DNA of 12,644 nt from positions 1 to 12,644 of the forward strand of contig JBAQZJ010000271.1 in assembly GCA_049790855.1 (NCBI GenBank), in the 5' to 3' direction. The position numbers and the translations under genes were made by a program. Under the pieces are notes generated by a model. It saw only the letters and a list, made by a program, of their open reading frames with translations, was not told the DNA's origin and searched no databases. Position 1 is the first letter of the stretch. Every line of letters starts with the position of its first letter. Below are positions 1 through 6,326 of this stretch, piece after piece. Source of the DNA: JACCRE01 sp049790855. Its GTDB lineage: Bacteria; Planctomycetota; Planctomycetia; Planctomycetales; Planctomycetaceae.

Positions 1-91
1 GATGAAGGCTGTTTCCCCGCCGGTCGTTTCGTGTCGGAATCGGGCCTGAGGATCGGGTGTTCACTGCGTCCAATGAAACGACGAAATCCTC

Positions 92-97
92 TATAAT
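92..97 (+). promoter_or_regulatory. -10 box upstream of glgX
   Basis: A perfect TATAAT hexamer lies 44 bp before the glgX start codon, which would give a leader of about 38 nt. No convincing -35 hexamer sits 16-18 bp upstream (TCCAAT at 17 bp is poor). This is therefore either an activator-dependent promoter or a chance match. The first 91 bases hold no gene that I can recognise. Confidence 0.4.
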
Positions 98-141
98 CAA
101 CGGTCCTGAAGCGCGACTCTCTGCCGACGAAGGGCTGTTCG

Positions 142-2475
142 ATGAAACTTGGAACGACCGGGCCTGAAGACGCCGTCTCACCGAAAAAGGCGGTTCCCCC
201 GCCGGGTTCCGCCCCGGCGACCGACAAGCCGAAAGAAATCTGGCAGCCGGCTGGTCAGCCGACCGGGAACGGTCAATCATCGGCTGTACCGGTGAAGCCG
301 GCGCCGGAACCGGTCGGCCCTGAAGCGCGGAAGTTGCGGGTCTGGCCCGGGCAGCCGTATCCGCTGGGGGCGACCTGGGACGGTGGCGGCGTGAACTTCG
401 GGCTGTATTCCGAGAACGCGACGGGCGTCGATCTGTGCCTGTTCGACTCGGCCGACGACTCGCGCGAGGCCGTGCGGATTCCGCTCGGCGAGCAGACGGA
501 CCACGTCTGGCATTGCTACCTGCCTGACGTCCGGCCGGGACAGATTTACGGCTATCGCGTTCACGGGCCTTACGAGCCGGCGGGCGGCCATCGCTTCAAC
601 CCGAACAAAGTTCTTCTTGACCCCTATGCGAAGGCGATCGCCCGGCCGATCCGCTGGTCGGACGAATGCTGGGGCTACAAGATCGGCGACTCGGCCGAAG
701 ACCTGTCGTTCGACGAGCGCGACAGCGCCCCGTTCGCTCCGCTGGCGGCGGTGGTCGATCCGGCGTTCACGTGGGGCGACGATCGCCCGCCGCGTCGGCC
801 GCTGCACGAGACGGTCCTCTACGAGGTTCACGTCAAGGGGTTCACGAAGCTGCACCCGGAGGTTCCCGAGCCGTCGCGGGGTACCTACGCCGGCCTCGCC
901 AGCGAGCCGGCGATTCGCTACCTCAAGCGGCTGGGCGTGACGGCGGTCGAGCTGCTGCCGGTGCATGCCAAGCTGCACGACCGGCACCTCGTCGATCTCG
1001 AGCTGGGCAACTACTGGGGCTACAACACGCTGGGGTATTTCGCGCCGGAGACCGATTACTCGGCGTCGGGCACGGCGATCGACACGATCCGCGAGTTCAA
1101 GACGATGGTCCGCAACCTGCATGCGGCGGGCATCGAGGTGATCCTCGACGTCGTCTACAACCATACCGCCGAGGGGAACCACAAAGGCCCGACGCTCTCC
1201 TTCCGCGGCATCGACAACGCCGCCTACTATCGCGTCTCGCCGCAAGACCGCCGGTTCTACATGGACTTCACCGGCTGCGGGAATACGTTCGACATGACCA
1301 ACCCGCGGGTGCTGCAGTTGATCATGGACAGCCTGCGGTACTGGGTGACCGAGATGCACGTCGACGGCTTCCGGTTCGACCTGGCGAGCACCCTCGCCCG
1401 CGAGCTGCACGACGTCGACAAGCTTTCGGCGTTCTTCGACATCATCCACCAGGATCCAATCCTCTCGCAGACGAAGCTCATCGCCGAGCCGTGGGACGTC
1501 GGGCCGGGCGGTTACCAGGTCGGCAACTTCCCGCACCTGTGGAGCGAGTGGAACGGCAAGTACCGCGACACGGTCCGCCGGTTCTGGAAGGGCGACGGCG
1601 GCGTCGCGGGCGAGTTCGCCACGCGGTTCCTCGGGTCGAGCGACCTCTACGGCTGGAACGGACGCCAGCCGGTCGCCAGCATCAACTTCGTCACCTGTCA
1701 CGACGGCTTCAGCCTGAACGACCTCGTCTCGTACGACCGCAAGCACAACGAGGCCAACCACGAGGGCAATCGCGACGGGGCCGACGACAACAACAGTTGG
1801 AACTGCGGCCACGAAGGACCGACCGACGACCCCGAGATCAACGCGCTTCGCGAACGCAAGAAGCGGAACTTCCTGGCGACGCTGTTCCTTTCGCAGGGCG
1901 TGCCGATGCTGCTCGCCGGCGACGAGGTGTCGCACAGCCAGAGGGGCAACAACAACACCTATTGCCAGGACGGCGAGCTGTCGTGGATCAACTGGGAGCT
2001 GACCGAGTCGCGTAAGTCGCTGCTGCGGTTCACGAAGCAGATCATCAAGATGTTCCGCGACGAGCCGGTCTTCCACCGGCGGAAGTTCCTCGCCGCCGAC
2101 GCCCCGCCGAACCAGCCGCGGATTCTCTGGATCGACCCGTCGACCGGCAAAGAGATGACGCAGGATGCCTGGCGAAAGCACTACGTCCGCAGCTTGGGCT
2201 GCCTGTTGCACGGCGGCGAAGTCGACGTCGACGTGAAGGGCGAACCGGTCGCCGGCAACACGATGCTGATCCTGTTCAACGCCGACCACGCCACGACGGT
2301 CGTGTTCCACCTGCCGAGCCTCGGCAAATCGGAACAGGCCTGGGAACTGCTGTTCGACACCTTCGACCCGGAGACGAAACTCTGGAAGCCGAAGAAGCGT
2401 GCCAACTACGACGTCCGCCCCTGCTCAATGGCCGTCTTCCGCAGCCCGCTGCACTCGGTGGAAGAGGCGCTGTAA
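142..2475 (+). CDS. glgX: Glycogen debranching enzyme GlgX / TreX-type isoamylase
   Basis: This is a GH13 enzyme that hydrolyses alpha-1,6 branches of glycogen or limit dextrins in the cytoplasm. It supplies linear maltodextrins for degradation or for the TreY/TreZ route to trehalose. An N-terminal CBM48-like domain (about residues 65-160, with PLGATWDGGGVNFGLYS) precedes the catalytic barrel. All GH13 signatures are present: DVVYNH (336-341), GFRFDLAS with nucleophile D413, AEPWDVG with acid/base E449, and VTCHDG with transition-state stabiliser D521. At 777 aa it is somewhat longer than the usual 650-720 aa. The excess is a low-complexity Pro/Ala-rich N-terminus (residues 8-60) before the conserved LRVWPGQPYPLG. 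The ATG at 142 was kept because no clearly better start is visible, but a later start cannot be excluded. The presence of treY on the facing strand supports a TreX-like role. Confidence 0.95.
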   Translation: MKLGTTGPEDAVSPKKAVPPPGSAPATDKPKEIWQPAGQPTGNGQSSAVPVKPAPEPVGPEARKLRVWPGQPYPLGATWDGGGVNFGLYSENATGVDLCLFDSADDSREAVRIPLGEQTDHVWHCYLPDVRPGQIYGYRVHGPYEPAGGHRFNPNKVLLDPYAKAIARPIRWSDECWGYKIGDSAEDLSFDERDSAPFAPLAAVVDPAFTWGDDRPPRRPLHETVLYEVHVKGFTKLHPEVPEPSRGTYAGLASEPAIRYLKRLGVTAVELLPVHAKLHDRHLVDLELGNYWGYNTLGYFAPETDYSASGTAIDTIREFKTMVRNLHAAGIEVILDVVYNHTAEGNHKGPTLSFRGIDNAAYYRVSPQDRRFYMDFTGCGNTFDMTNPRVLQLIMDSLRYWVTEMHVDGFRFDLASTLARELHDVDKLSAFFDIIHQDPILSQTKLIAEPWDVGPGGYQVGNFPHLWSEWNGKYRDTVRRFWKGDGGVAGEFATRFLGSSDLYGWNGRQPVASINFVTCHDGFSLNDLVSYDRKHNEANHEGNRDGADDNNSWNCGHEGPTDDPEINALRERKKRNFLATLFLSQGVPMLLAGDEVSHSQRGNNNTYCQDGELSWINWELTESRKSLLRFTKQIIKMFRDEPVFHRRKFLAADAPPNQPRILWIDPSTGKEMTQDAWRKHYVRSLGCLLHGGEVDVDVKGEPVAGNTMLILFNADHATTVVFHLPSLGKSEQAWELLFDTFDPETKLWKPKKRANYDVRPCSMAVFRSPLHSVEEAL

Positions 2476-2484
2476 CAAAAAAGG

Positions 2485-2510
2485 CGAGCGGGGGGCGTCA
2501 GCCCTCCGAG
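2485..2510 (+). repeat. 26-bp GC-rich palindromic repeat, copy 1
   Basis: The copy lies 9 bp after the glgX stop. Its core is GGGGGGCGTCAGCCCTCC, which folds into a G/C stem with a GTCA loop, flanked by CGAG on both sides. It differs by one base from the two identical copies inside treY (10655-10680 and 11661-11686). Relative to the transcription of the neighbouring gene, all three have the same orientation. It could act as a 3' hairpin for glgX, but there is no T-run after it. Confidence 0.8.
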
Positions 2511-2550
2511 TGCGCTGATCCACCTTGGACTTCCACAAATCGATGCCGTT

Positions 2551-2847
2551 TCAGTCACGTCGCTGCCAGATGGCGGGATTTCTGGACGTATGAAAGACCG
2601 CCAGCACGAGTACTTGCTCCGGCACTTCCCGATAGTAGACGCAGTACGGAAATCCGCGAATAAGTGCCTCGCGGATATCGTCCCAGACGGGAGGATAGAA
2701 GTCGGGCTGTGAGACGATGCGATCCAGGACGCGCTGAACTGCCGCAGTGAATTCGGGGCCAAGTCCTGTCTGGCGTTCTTCATACCAGTCTGCGGCGCTA
2801 TCGAACTCTGCGCGAGCCGAACGCAGGAAGTCGATGGCAAGGTTCAT
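2551..2847 (-). CDS. RelE/ParE-superfamily toxin of a toxin-antitoxin pair
   Basis: This 98-residue protein has the layout of RelE/ParE toxins. An N-terminal helical part (SARAEFDSAADWYEERQTGLG, then a long helix to about residue 45) is followed by a beta-sheet core with FPYCVYYREVPEQVLVLAVFHTSRNP and a final WQRRD. The YxV.YR...VLVLAVFH..R.P pattern is typical of ParE-like members, which poison gyrase or cleave mRNA. The sequence does not decide which activity this one has. The start was placed at the internal ATG at 2847 rather than at 2889, because it begins the conserved fold and overlaps the antitoxin stop as ATGA, implying translational coupling. Family assignment is confident; the molecular target is not known. 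Confidence 0.85.
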   Translation of the reverse strand: MNLAIDFLRSARAEFDSAADWYEERQTGLGPEFTAAVQRVLDRIVSQPDFYPPVWDDIREALIRGFPYCVYYREVPEQVLVLAVFHTSRNPAIWQRRD

Positions 2848-3074
2848 CTTCGGAACCGATCCAATGCATCGCTTTTGATCTCGTCCCAAGGGACGAAATC
2901 TTCAGGATGCGCGTGATGATCGCTCAGCCGGCGCTCCAACTCGCGGCGCTGCGGCGTCGTCAACAACGGCGGATGCGGTTCATCGTCGATGCTCTCCCAT
3001 AATTCCCGGGCCAGTGCGATCCGCTGTTCGACAGGCAACTGGTCAAGACCCAGCGAACGCAAGCTTGGAGACAT
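2844..3074 (-). CDS. Antitoxin, addiction-module component (TIGR02574-like)
   Basis: This 76-residue acidic protein directly precedes the RelE/ParE-type toxin and overlaps its start by ATGA. The sequence (LGLDQLPVEQRIALARELWESIDDE, then TTPQRRELERRLSDHHAHPEDFVPWDEIKSDAL) matches the usual plan of the putative addiction-module component family. A first helical part carries L..LP...R..LA..LW.S, and a C-terminal half with PE...PW.E.K wraps the toxin. The antitoxin-first order is standard for this group. I saw no strong ribosome binding site before the ATG. The promoter should lie within 3075-3211, but I could not pick a convincing one. Confidence 0.85.
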   Translation of the reverse strand: MSPSLRSLGLDQLPVEQRIALARELWESIDDEPHPPLLTTPQRRELERRLSDHHAHPEDFVPWDEIKSDALDRFRR

Positions 3075-3173
3075 GAATCAATCTCACGGTATCGAATGGA
3101 TTCACAGTGGAAGCAAAGCCGGTAGAAAGATCCTAGCGGGACGGCGACGCGCGGACAAGATGTTCACCCCGGA

Positions 3174-3196
3174 CGAGAGGCGTCAGCCCGCTCAAG
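3174..3196 (+). repeat. Possible degenerate copy of the palindromic repeat
   Basis: The segment CGAGAGGCGTCAGCCCGCTC shares GGCGTCAGCCC and the flanking CGAG with the three clear repeats, but its stem is eroded. It lies in the 137-bp gap upstream of the antitoxin, which otherwise shows nothing I can name. It may be a decayed or variant copy. Confidence 0.35.
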
Positions 3197-3211
3197 TTCG
3201 TAAGCACCCCA

Positions 3212-3568
3212 TTACTTCGCTGCCAACCGCTCAGTCAGGGCATGAACAATTTTTTGTCGAGCTTTATACTCCTCCATGCCTCGATCTTGTAAGGCCCAGT
3301 TTGCGGTGTCGCTATCCAGCTTGCTCCGCCGCACTTCTTCATACAAACGGTCCATCAGTGAAATCTCGCGTTGCCTGAGTCGTAGAGCAAGTTCATAGTC
3401 TTCTCTCAATTCGTGATAGATGGCGCGTGCTTCTGCGCCGAGTATCGCCACGTCGTCATCGGCGATTTCCCTCGTTGTGGCAGGGTCTCCCGGCCCTGCC
3501 GGAGCCTTGCCCGCCTTGCGGTACCGACCGGCAGCCTCAGGCCGTCCTGATGTCGTTGTAGTGATCAC
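3212..3568 (-). CDS. Hypothetical helical protein downstream of the M91-like peptidase
   Basis: I do not recognise this protein (118 residues from the chosen GTG). The first 35 residues are low in complexity and include GKAPAGPGDPATT, which is encoded by a hairpin repeat (3479-3500). The remainder (about 38-118) is highly charged and predicted helical, with REISLMDRLYEEVRRSKLD and YKARQKIVHALTERLAAK, possibly a coiled coil. The GTG at 3568 was chosen because it overlaps the last 30 nt of the metallopeptidase gene in another frame and has GGGAG about 10 nt upstream. A shorter start at a GTG near the domain boundary is possible. An ORF extension to 3697 would run far into the upstream gene and was not used. 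By position it could be a partner or immunity protein for the peptidase; that is only inference. Confidence 0.55.
   Translation of the reverse strand: MITTTTSGRPEAAGRYRKAGKAPAGPGDPATTREIADDDVAILGAEARAIYHELREDYELALRLRQREISLMDRLYEEVRRSKLDSDTANWALQDRGMEEYKARQKIVHALTERLAAK
3479..3500. repeat. Short hairpin repeat inside a coding region
   Basis: GGCAGGG (3479-3485) pairs perfectly with CCCTGCC (3494-3500) around an 8-nt loop. It lies within the low-complexity start of the 3212-3568 gene, where it encodes AGPGDPAT. It resembles short dispersed repeats of planctomycete genomes, by recollection only. It marks the boundary between a non-conserved leader and the helical part of the protein. Confidence 0.45.
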
Positions 3569-4196
3569 GCAGCGGTTCTCCCGCCTCGACGCAGATCGGG
3601 CGCTCGTGCCGGAAGACGTTATCGTATTCGAGCCGCACGGCCCATGCCTGGCCGGTGACGGGACCGTTGCTCGCGAACCAGACCTTGCGTTGCACATACG
3701 GCATATTCGAAAACAGCCGGTCGCCGCGTTGCCGGGCTGCGGTGGCGATATCCGAAGTCAGTGCCGACAGCGGCCCCTTGGCATGGTTTGCGAACTGCGA
3801 CGGATTCTCGATGTTCTGCACCGCATGGCCGCATTCGTGCAGGAAGACGATGAATGGATGCAGCTTCTCGAAACCAGCGTGCATGCCGCGGGCGCCGCCC
3901 GGATTGACCGAGACTTTGATATTCACATCCATGTAGATGACGCCGCCCGGCAGTGGTTCATTGTCGAAGCAGGTGAAACCGCCATCCATGGCGACCAAGT
4001 ACACGGGATGAGGAAAGTCATCGATTGTCTTTAAGATGCGCTGTGCGGTGCGGGACTTCGCCGCAGCCCATTGCCGCACCTCGTTCAGGTAAGCCTGACC
4101 CTTGACCTTTCCCAGGATCCCGCGCGCGCCCATGACGCCCTTGAGGATGTTCTTCGGCTTGTTGATTTCCACGCCGTCTGTGAATGCGAAAGACAT
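3537..4196 (-). CDS. M91-like (NleD-type) zinc metallopeptidase
   Basis: This 219-residue protein has a zinc-protease HExxH motif, HECGH (120-124), inside FIVFLHECGHAVQNIENP. About 65 residues later comes VRLEYDNVFRHE with E190, followed by AGEPLRDHY near the C-terminus. The spacing of HExxH, then E..N..R.E, then G.P.R..Y is the plan of the M91 family. That family includes the type III effector NleD and many uncharacterised bacterial proteins. The likely ligands are H120, H124 and E190, with E121 catalytic. I see no signal peptide, membrane segment or secretion-system gene in the window, so its route and substrate are unknown. The start is well supported: AGAGGAGG at 4199-4206 (minus strand) lies just upstream of the ATG at 4196. 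The family call is from remembered motif spacing; the zinc-protease motif itself is clear. Confidence 0.65.
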   Translation of the reverse strand: MSFAFTDGVEINKPKNILKGVMGARGILGKVKGQAYLNEVRQWAAAKSRTAQRILKTIDDFPHPVYLVAMDGGFTCFDNEPLPGGVIYMDVNIKVSVNPGGARGMHAGFEKLHPFIVFLHECGHAVQNIENPSQFANHAKGPLSALTSDIATAARQRGDRLFSNMPYVQRKVWFASNGPVTGQAWAVRLEYDNVFRHERPICVEAGEPLRDHYNDIRTA

Positions 4197-4228
4197 GTCC
4201 TCCTCTCCACTTAAAAATTGAGTGCCTG

Positions 4229-4255
4229 GTGCATCCCGGCATGCACGCGTGCATG
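4229..4255. promoter_or_regulatory. Nested palindromes upstream of the metallopeptidase gene
   Basis: CATGCACGCGTGCATG (4240-4255) is a perfect 16-bp palindrome. A further GTGCAT at 4229-4234 makes three alternating half-sites (GTGCAT, ATGCAC, GTGCAT). It sits 33-59 bp before the metallopeptidase ATG, close to where a promoter would be, so it is a candidate operator. Nothing else was recognised in 4256-4372. Confidence 0.45.
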
Positions 4256-4372
4256 TAATCCTACACCTTGCTTCGGACGCCCATCAAGCGCATTTCGATG
4301 AGGCCCGCGCGCGGCCGGTTCGGCAGCGCGCCGGTTCCAGCGGGTGCCAATCTTCCCGGTAGACATCGCGAA

Positions 4373-4380
4373 CGGATTTC
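4373..4380 (+). repeat. Target-site duplication, left copy
   Basis: CGGATTTC directly abuts the outer end of the left terminal inverted repeat. The same eight bases in the same orientation abut the outer end of the right one (9747-9754). An identical 8-bp direct repeat at exactly these two points is the footprint of transposition, and its lack of decay suggests a fairly recent insertion. Confidence 0.88.
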
Positions 4381-4407
4381 GGTAGTGGCGGAAGATTGTG
4401 TTGCTGA
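4381..4407 (+). repeat. Left terminal inverted repeat (27 bp)
   Basis: The repeat begins GGTAGTGGCGGAAGATTGTG at the outer end and continues for seven more bases. It is identical over all 27 bases to the reverse complement of 9720-9746, and similarity stops at the inner edge. The stop codon of the 4410-4850 gene begins 2 bp inside it. Confidence 0.9.
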
Positions 4408-4409
4408 TG

Positions 4410-4850
4410 CTACCGGATGAGTCGGGCGAGAATCTTCTGGTTGATCGCCACCTTCTTGTCGTGCTGCTTCTCCGTCAGCGTCCGATCCCGCCAAGTATTC
4501 AAGTAGAACTTGTATTCCCAGTCGTTGATGACCCTGCGCTCGTAGGCGAATCGGATCATCTCCTCGTTGAACGAAGCGACGGTGTCGCGTTTCACCTTCT
4601 TTAGCGATCTGAACAGCCCATCCGATGGAAGGCCCAAGAAACGCTTCACGCAGACGTTGCCGACCTGTGCGTGGTTGCCGTTGAGACGGTTTTCCAGCAC
4701 GCAGATTTCCTTGATGGACGTGCCGCATAGGCACGAGTCGAGAACGTCGCTCCACCAAATGGTCTGCAACCGCCACTCGCGGATGGCAGACGGCCAGTCC
4801 TTCGCATTGCTGAGGGCGAGGATTTCCGCGTTCAAGGTTTCCTGAGACAT
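4410..4850 (-). CDS. CxCG zinc-binding-type protein, unknown function (transposon cargo)
   Basis: This 146-residue protein has a striking central motif: CLCGTSIKEIC (C40, C42, C50), then NRLNGN and VGNVCVKRFLG (C67). The cysteine spacing C-x-C-x7-C-x16-C suggests a single structural zinc site. H60 is an extra possible ligand. I recall this CLCG..I..IC...N..nGn...VGn.C..rF pattern from uncharacterised bacterial and large-virus proteins, but I know no function for it. The C-terminal half is charged and helical (SLKKVKRDTVASFNEEMIRFAYE, then an Arg/Lys-rich end). The ATG at 4850 was chosen; the ribosome site is weak (AAGAGA). A larger overlapping ORF on the same strand (4261-4944) has arginine-rich shadow composition and was rejected. 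Its position against the left repeat makes it cargo. Confidence 0.75.
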   Translation of the reverse strand: MSQETLNAEILALSNAKDWPSAIREWRLQTIWWSDVLDSCLCGTSIKEICVLENRLNGNHAQVGNVCVKRFLGLPSDGLFRSLKKVKRDTVASFNEEMIRFAYERRVINDWEYKFYLNTWRDRTLTEKQHDKKVAINQKILARLIR

Positions 4851-4914
4851 TTGCCAGTCTCTTGCGTCTTCGTGGTCCCTTCGACACTACCCGCAGCCCG
4901 CGACGATTCGCCGC

Positions 4915-4944
4915 ATTGAAAACGCTCCGTCGCGCGAGGTTCAA
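4915..4944 (-). promoter_or_regulatory. Candidate promoter for the CxCG gene
   Basis: On the minus strand TTGAAC (4944-4939) is followed after 18 bp by TTCAAT (4920-4915). That gives 4 of 6 matches to each sigma70 consensus box or slightly better, with a leader of about 58 nt to the ATG at 4850. Confidence 0.35.
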
Positions 4945-5034
4945 TCTGGCGTCATTTTTGCGACATCTGCTACATCGAGCCCCAAGCCATTCCAGTTTTT
5001 CTTCTAGAAAACCCGAGAATACCTATTGACGCTC

Positions 5035-5063
5035 TTGACTCGCGCGCGCCCGTTCAGTAAAAT
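5035..5063 (+). promoter_or_regulatory. Sigma70-type promoter for the small zinc-ribbon gene
   Basis: TTGACT (5035-5040) and TAAAAT (5058-5063) are separated by exactly 17 bp. Each matches the consensus at 5 of 6 positions. Transcription would start near 5070, about 32 nt before the ATG at 5102. A GAGG ribosome site follows at 5091-5094. Confidence 0.7.
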
Positions 5064-5101
5064 GTTCGTCGCGCTAACAATTATTAGGCCGAGGCCGCAT
5101 C

Positions 5102-5308
5102 ATGAAGGTACGCATCAAGCGGTGCCAATACTGCGGCCGGGAGCATAGCCGCAGTGCAGACTCCGTCGCGCAGAACCCGTTCTGCCGCGAGTGTCGGGAC
5201 GAACGACGTGAAGCCGCGCGGCGGGCGTTCGGAAAGGTCGCGTGGCGACGAGAAGGCCGATATCTCGTCAGGCTTCCATCGCCCGAAACTCCTGGTGAAG
5301 CCGGCTGA
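5102..5308 (+). CDS. Small zinc-ribbon protein, unknown function (transposon cargo)
   Basis: This 68-residue basic protein has a clear two-knuckle zinc ribbon: CQYC (C8, C11) and CREC (C28, C31), 16 residues apart. An arginine-rich helix (RDERREAARRAFGKV) and a short C-terminal strand (GRYLVRLPSP) follow. Such small ribbons often bind nucleic acid, but no function can be read here. The start is supported by GAGG with a 7-nt spacer and a good promoter 39 bp upstream. It is the only rightward gene in the left half of the element. Its last 41 bp overlap the 3' end of the convergent kinase gene, which is unusual. The strong promoter aimed into the kinase operon could therefore also produce antisense RNA. 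Confidence 0.65.
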   Translation: MKVRIKRCQYCGREHSRSADSVAQNPFCRECRDERREAARRAFGKVAWRREGRYLVRLPSPETPGEAG

Positions 5309-6326
5309 ACGCCGTCGCCCGCGGGAGGCCGGTGACGCTCAGGCCTCCGGCCATACGGCGGCGTCGGCCGCCACGCTCAGTGAAGAACGAGACGTTCCAC
5401 CGTAGGCCGTTCTTCGCCATCTCGGCGACCACGTCTGGTTGGTCCACGCGGCGAGTACGCCAGTTGTAGCCGCCGTCAGGTCGCTCGGTGGTGTGCCAGT
5501 CATGCGTGATCCCGACGTTGCCGAGCGCGTCGGCGAAATCGGCCGCTGCCTCGAAACGGTCGTCCGGATCGACGCTCAGCGCCTTGTTCACGATGGTCCG
5601 AACGGAACGCGGGACGTGCGGGAGGTACCCGTCCCGCCGGGGGAACCGACCGGAACGCACGGCGTCTCGAAAGGCCGCCGCGGAGGGGAAGCGGTTCCAC
5701 TGGTCGCTAAAGACTGCGTAGCCGTTCAGCATGCAGTAGATCGTTTGCCCGGCTTGATAGATGTCAGCCGCCTCGTTGGCGAGGTTGTCACTGAAGCACT
5801 CCGGCGGGACGCACGTTTCGTACATCCGCGAGGGGAGCGGGGCATACCCGAGCGGCCCCATTCGGCGGGCCTGCCCGAAGTCGGCGATCATTGGCCGGTC
5901 GTTCTGATTGAAGAGTATGTTCGACGGCTTGATGTCGAGATGGACCGAGCGGCCCGCGTGAATCTGGCCTAGCCCGTTCAGGATGTGTTGGGCGTCCCGC
6001 AGAGCGCGCTTCAGCGAAAGGGGTCCGTTGGCGATCCGCGCCGCGAGCGACCCGCGGTCGTAGTACTTCATCACGAGACAGACCCGGTCGTCGGTCTCGC
6101 AGGCGATCCGGATCGGCACGACGTTGCGATGCTCCGAGTGGAACATCGCTTCGGCCTCGCGGAAGTAGTCGGCGGCGTTGGGGAAGTCCTTCTTGAGGAT
6201 TTCCTTCACAGCGACCAGCCCGCCCATCGCCGGATCGTTCGCGAGGAAGACGCCGATGCAGTTCTTTCCTTCGCCGTTGTCGATCCTGCGAATCGGGACG
6301 TAGGTGTAGCTCGCCACGACCTTCAT
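5268..6326 (-). CDS. Soluble Hanks-type serine/threonine protein kinase
   Basis: This 352-residue kinase transfers phosphate from ATP to Ser/Thr of protein targets. The core (about residues 10-270) has a degenerate glycine loop (NGEGKNCIGV, 17-26), the beta3 lysine K41 in VAVKE, and a helix-C glutamate (E57 or E59). It also has the catalytic loop HLDIKPSN with D131, K133 and N136, the metal-binding ADFG with D149, PPECF as the APE motif, and helix-F D188 in AADIYQAG. All catalytic residues are present, so it should be active. It lacks the membrane segment and PASTA or sensor domains of many bacterial kinases. Instead it has about 80 C-terminal residues (GGYNWRTRRVDQPDVV, then WNVSFFTERGG) that I do not recognise. 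The ATG at 6326 overlaps the upstream gene's stop as ATGA. It is the third gene of a coupled operon and transposon cargo; a defence or signalling role is inferred. Confidence 0.92.
   Translation of the reverse strand: MKVVASYTYVPIRRIDNGEGKNCIGVFLANDPAMGGLVAVKEILKKDFPNAADYFREAEAMFHSEHRNVVPIRIACETDDRVCLVMKYYDRGSLAARIANGPLSLKRALRDAQHILNGLGQIHAGRSVHLDIKPSNILFNQNDRPMIADFGQARRMGPLGYAPLPSRMYETCVPPECFSDNLANEAADIYQAGQTIYCMLNGYAVFSDQWNRFPSAAAFRDAVRSGRFPRRDGYLPHVPRSVRTIVNKALSVDPDDRFEAAADFADALGNVGITHDWHTTERPDGGYNWRTRRVDQPDVVAEMAKNGLRWNVSFFTERGGRRRRMAGGLSVTGLPRATAFSRLHQEFRAMEA

Noticed and set aside
666..2015. 449-codon open frame in a second plus frame of glgX
   Set aside because: Arginine-rich frame-shadow composition inside glgX; no domain visible.
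277..2310. 677-codon open frame on the minus strand opposite glgX
   Set aside because: It mirrors the glgX codons in GC-rich DNA, is Arg/Val/Asp-rich with no recognisable fold, and lies entirely opposite a certain gene.
4261..4944. 227-codon minus-strand frame overlapping the CxCG gene
   Set aside because: Arg/Pro-rich shadow. It crosses the transposon boundary and terminal repeat, so it cannot be an old gene.
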